22,107 bases of DNA from Candidatus Vogelbacteria bacterium (GTDB taxonomy: Bacteria; Patescibacteria; Paceibacteria; UBA9973; UBA12445): assembly GCA_016201425.1 (NCBI GenBank), contig JACQCW010000045.1:1-22107 (forward strand), written 5' to 3'. How positions within the stretch are numbered: position 1 is the stretch's first letter; the number at the start of each line of letters is the position of its first letter. Below, piece after piece: positions 21,560 through 22,107 of this stretch. The translations under genes were made by a program, and so were the position numbers. Under the pieces are notes generated by a model. It had not been told where the DNA came from. It searched no databases and saw nothing but the letters and a program-made list of their open reading frames with translations.

Positions 21560-22107
21560 TTATTTTAAACTTTTTAAGTATTCAATCTCTCTATTTAATA
21601 ATTCAACGACCTTTGGATCGAATAGATTTTCTATCGAAATATAATTAACGCCATAAGTTGGCTTTTCGTTTTTGAACCTCTTCGAGTACAGCTCCCAGCA
21701 CAGCTTTGGCAGTTCTCCCTCTTGTAAGTCTAATCCTCCGTTAGTAACCATTTCGGCCACGGTGCTCAAATCTCTAAATATTTGGTAAAGCTGGGCGTGT
21801 GTGACAACCACTACTTTCGTCTTCGCACCAAACTTATCCATCTTCTTTGACGTTCTTATAACCAAATCATACAACCTCAACAACAGGTCTCTGTTACTTT
21901 CACCATAACTTTCAAAATAAGGTACCAGCTCTGGATATTTATAGGTACCGTCACTTTGCAATACTGGATCACCAAACTTATAGAGTAAATTTCCACTGGC
22001 AGATCCAAACACTTCCTTAGAAAAAATCTTATTGGCAAGTTCGAGACCCAAGAATTGTCCCCCTATTTTATAATCGGCTGGCAAAATAAATTTACCCTGA
22101 TCAATGG
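21560..22107 (-). CDS. Histidine phosphatase-like protein, N-terminus cut off by the window edge
   Basis: The frame is open to the window end (the codons before 22084 read IDQGKFI), so the TTG at 22084 is not a real start and the gene continues outside. Visible is the C-terminal portion: ESYGESNRDLLLRLYDLVIR, then GAKTKVVVVTHAQLYQIF, which fits the second catalytic His of the phosphoglycerate-mutase/histidine phosphatase superfamily. The N-terminal RHG motif would lie beyond the edge. A variable tail ends NREIEYLKSLK. It is 5 bases upstream of the Nudix-nucleotidyltransferase gene, so the pair probably works on related phosphorylated compounds. The family call rests on one motif and is moderate. 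Confidence 0.6.
   Translation of the reverse strand, partial: IDQGKFILPADYKIGGQFLGLELANKIFSKEVFGSASGNLLYKFGDPVLQSDGTYKYPELVPYFESYGESNRDLLLRLYDLVIRTSKKMDKFGAKTKVVVVTHAQLYQIFRDLSTVAEMVTNGGLDLQEGELPKLCWELYSKRFKNEKPTYGVNYISIENLFDPKVVELLNREIEYLKSLK

Overview
The window reads as a chromosomal segment of a Parcubacteria-like (Patescibacteria/CPR) bacterium. This is inferred from the protein families only: a large secreted protein built of YGGTG and NLYYTDNRV-type repeats, a surface protein with repeated YAWSxNxGxINF units, a run of PAS and kinase genes, and a CPR-style HMA/SafE/cupredoxin copper cassette. TGA acts as a normal stop (it ends several genes, often inside ATGA overlaps), so there is no sign of TGA recoding. 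Every intact gene lies on the minus strand. The only plus-strand coding signal is a broken recombinase-like fragment beside a tRNA.

Layout, read from high to low coordinates as transcribed. 22107-20370: a partial histidine-phosphatase-like gene and a Nudix-nucleotidyltransferase fusion. 20221-19251: two small membrane-anchored proteins of unknown function, closed by a strong intrinsic terminator. 19163-18565: a PduO-type cob(I)alamin adenosyltransferase followed after 5 bases by tRNA-His(GTG), against whose 3' end a plus-strand recombinase remnant abuts. 18194-12211: a copper-handling cluster (small Cys-containing membrane protein, DUF3105 protein, HMA-SafE/DsbD-like-double cupredoxin fusion, CopZ-like HMA protein, DoxX-like protein, cupredoxin, CopA ATPase). 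12086-11613: a Com-like zinc-ribbon/PAS protein with its own promoter and terminator. 11522-6936: a surface block (925-residue repeat protein, a one-TM protein, and a YAWS-repeat membrane protein broken by a 1-base frameshift). 6894-802: a seven-gene signalling operon. 738-1: a truncated ModB-type ABC permease.

The most unusual system is the signalling operon at 6894-802. From its promoter the order is: response regulator, NMT1/TauA-like solute-binding protein, two-TM sensor with an amplified heptad coiled coil, CheD deamidase, PAS protein, flavin reductase-PAS-PAS-histidine kinase fusion, second response regulator. The last five genes overlap or nearly touch. There is no cognate ABC ATPase or permease for the binding protein and no chemoreceptor, CheA or CheW for CheD. 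The sensor and the PAS protein both end in the same VGREhKMVELK tag. I infer that a solute-binding protein, a redox domain and a deamidase have been assembled into one sensory pathway; this is untested.

Several genes have an extended -10 element (TGTTATA[A/G]T or TGTGTATAAT) so close to the start codon that the messages would be nearly leaderless, whereas the gene at 19766 has a full TAAGGAGGT ribosome binding site. Product names rest on motifs read by eye; no database search was run.
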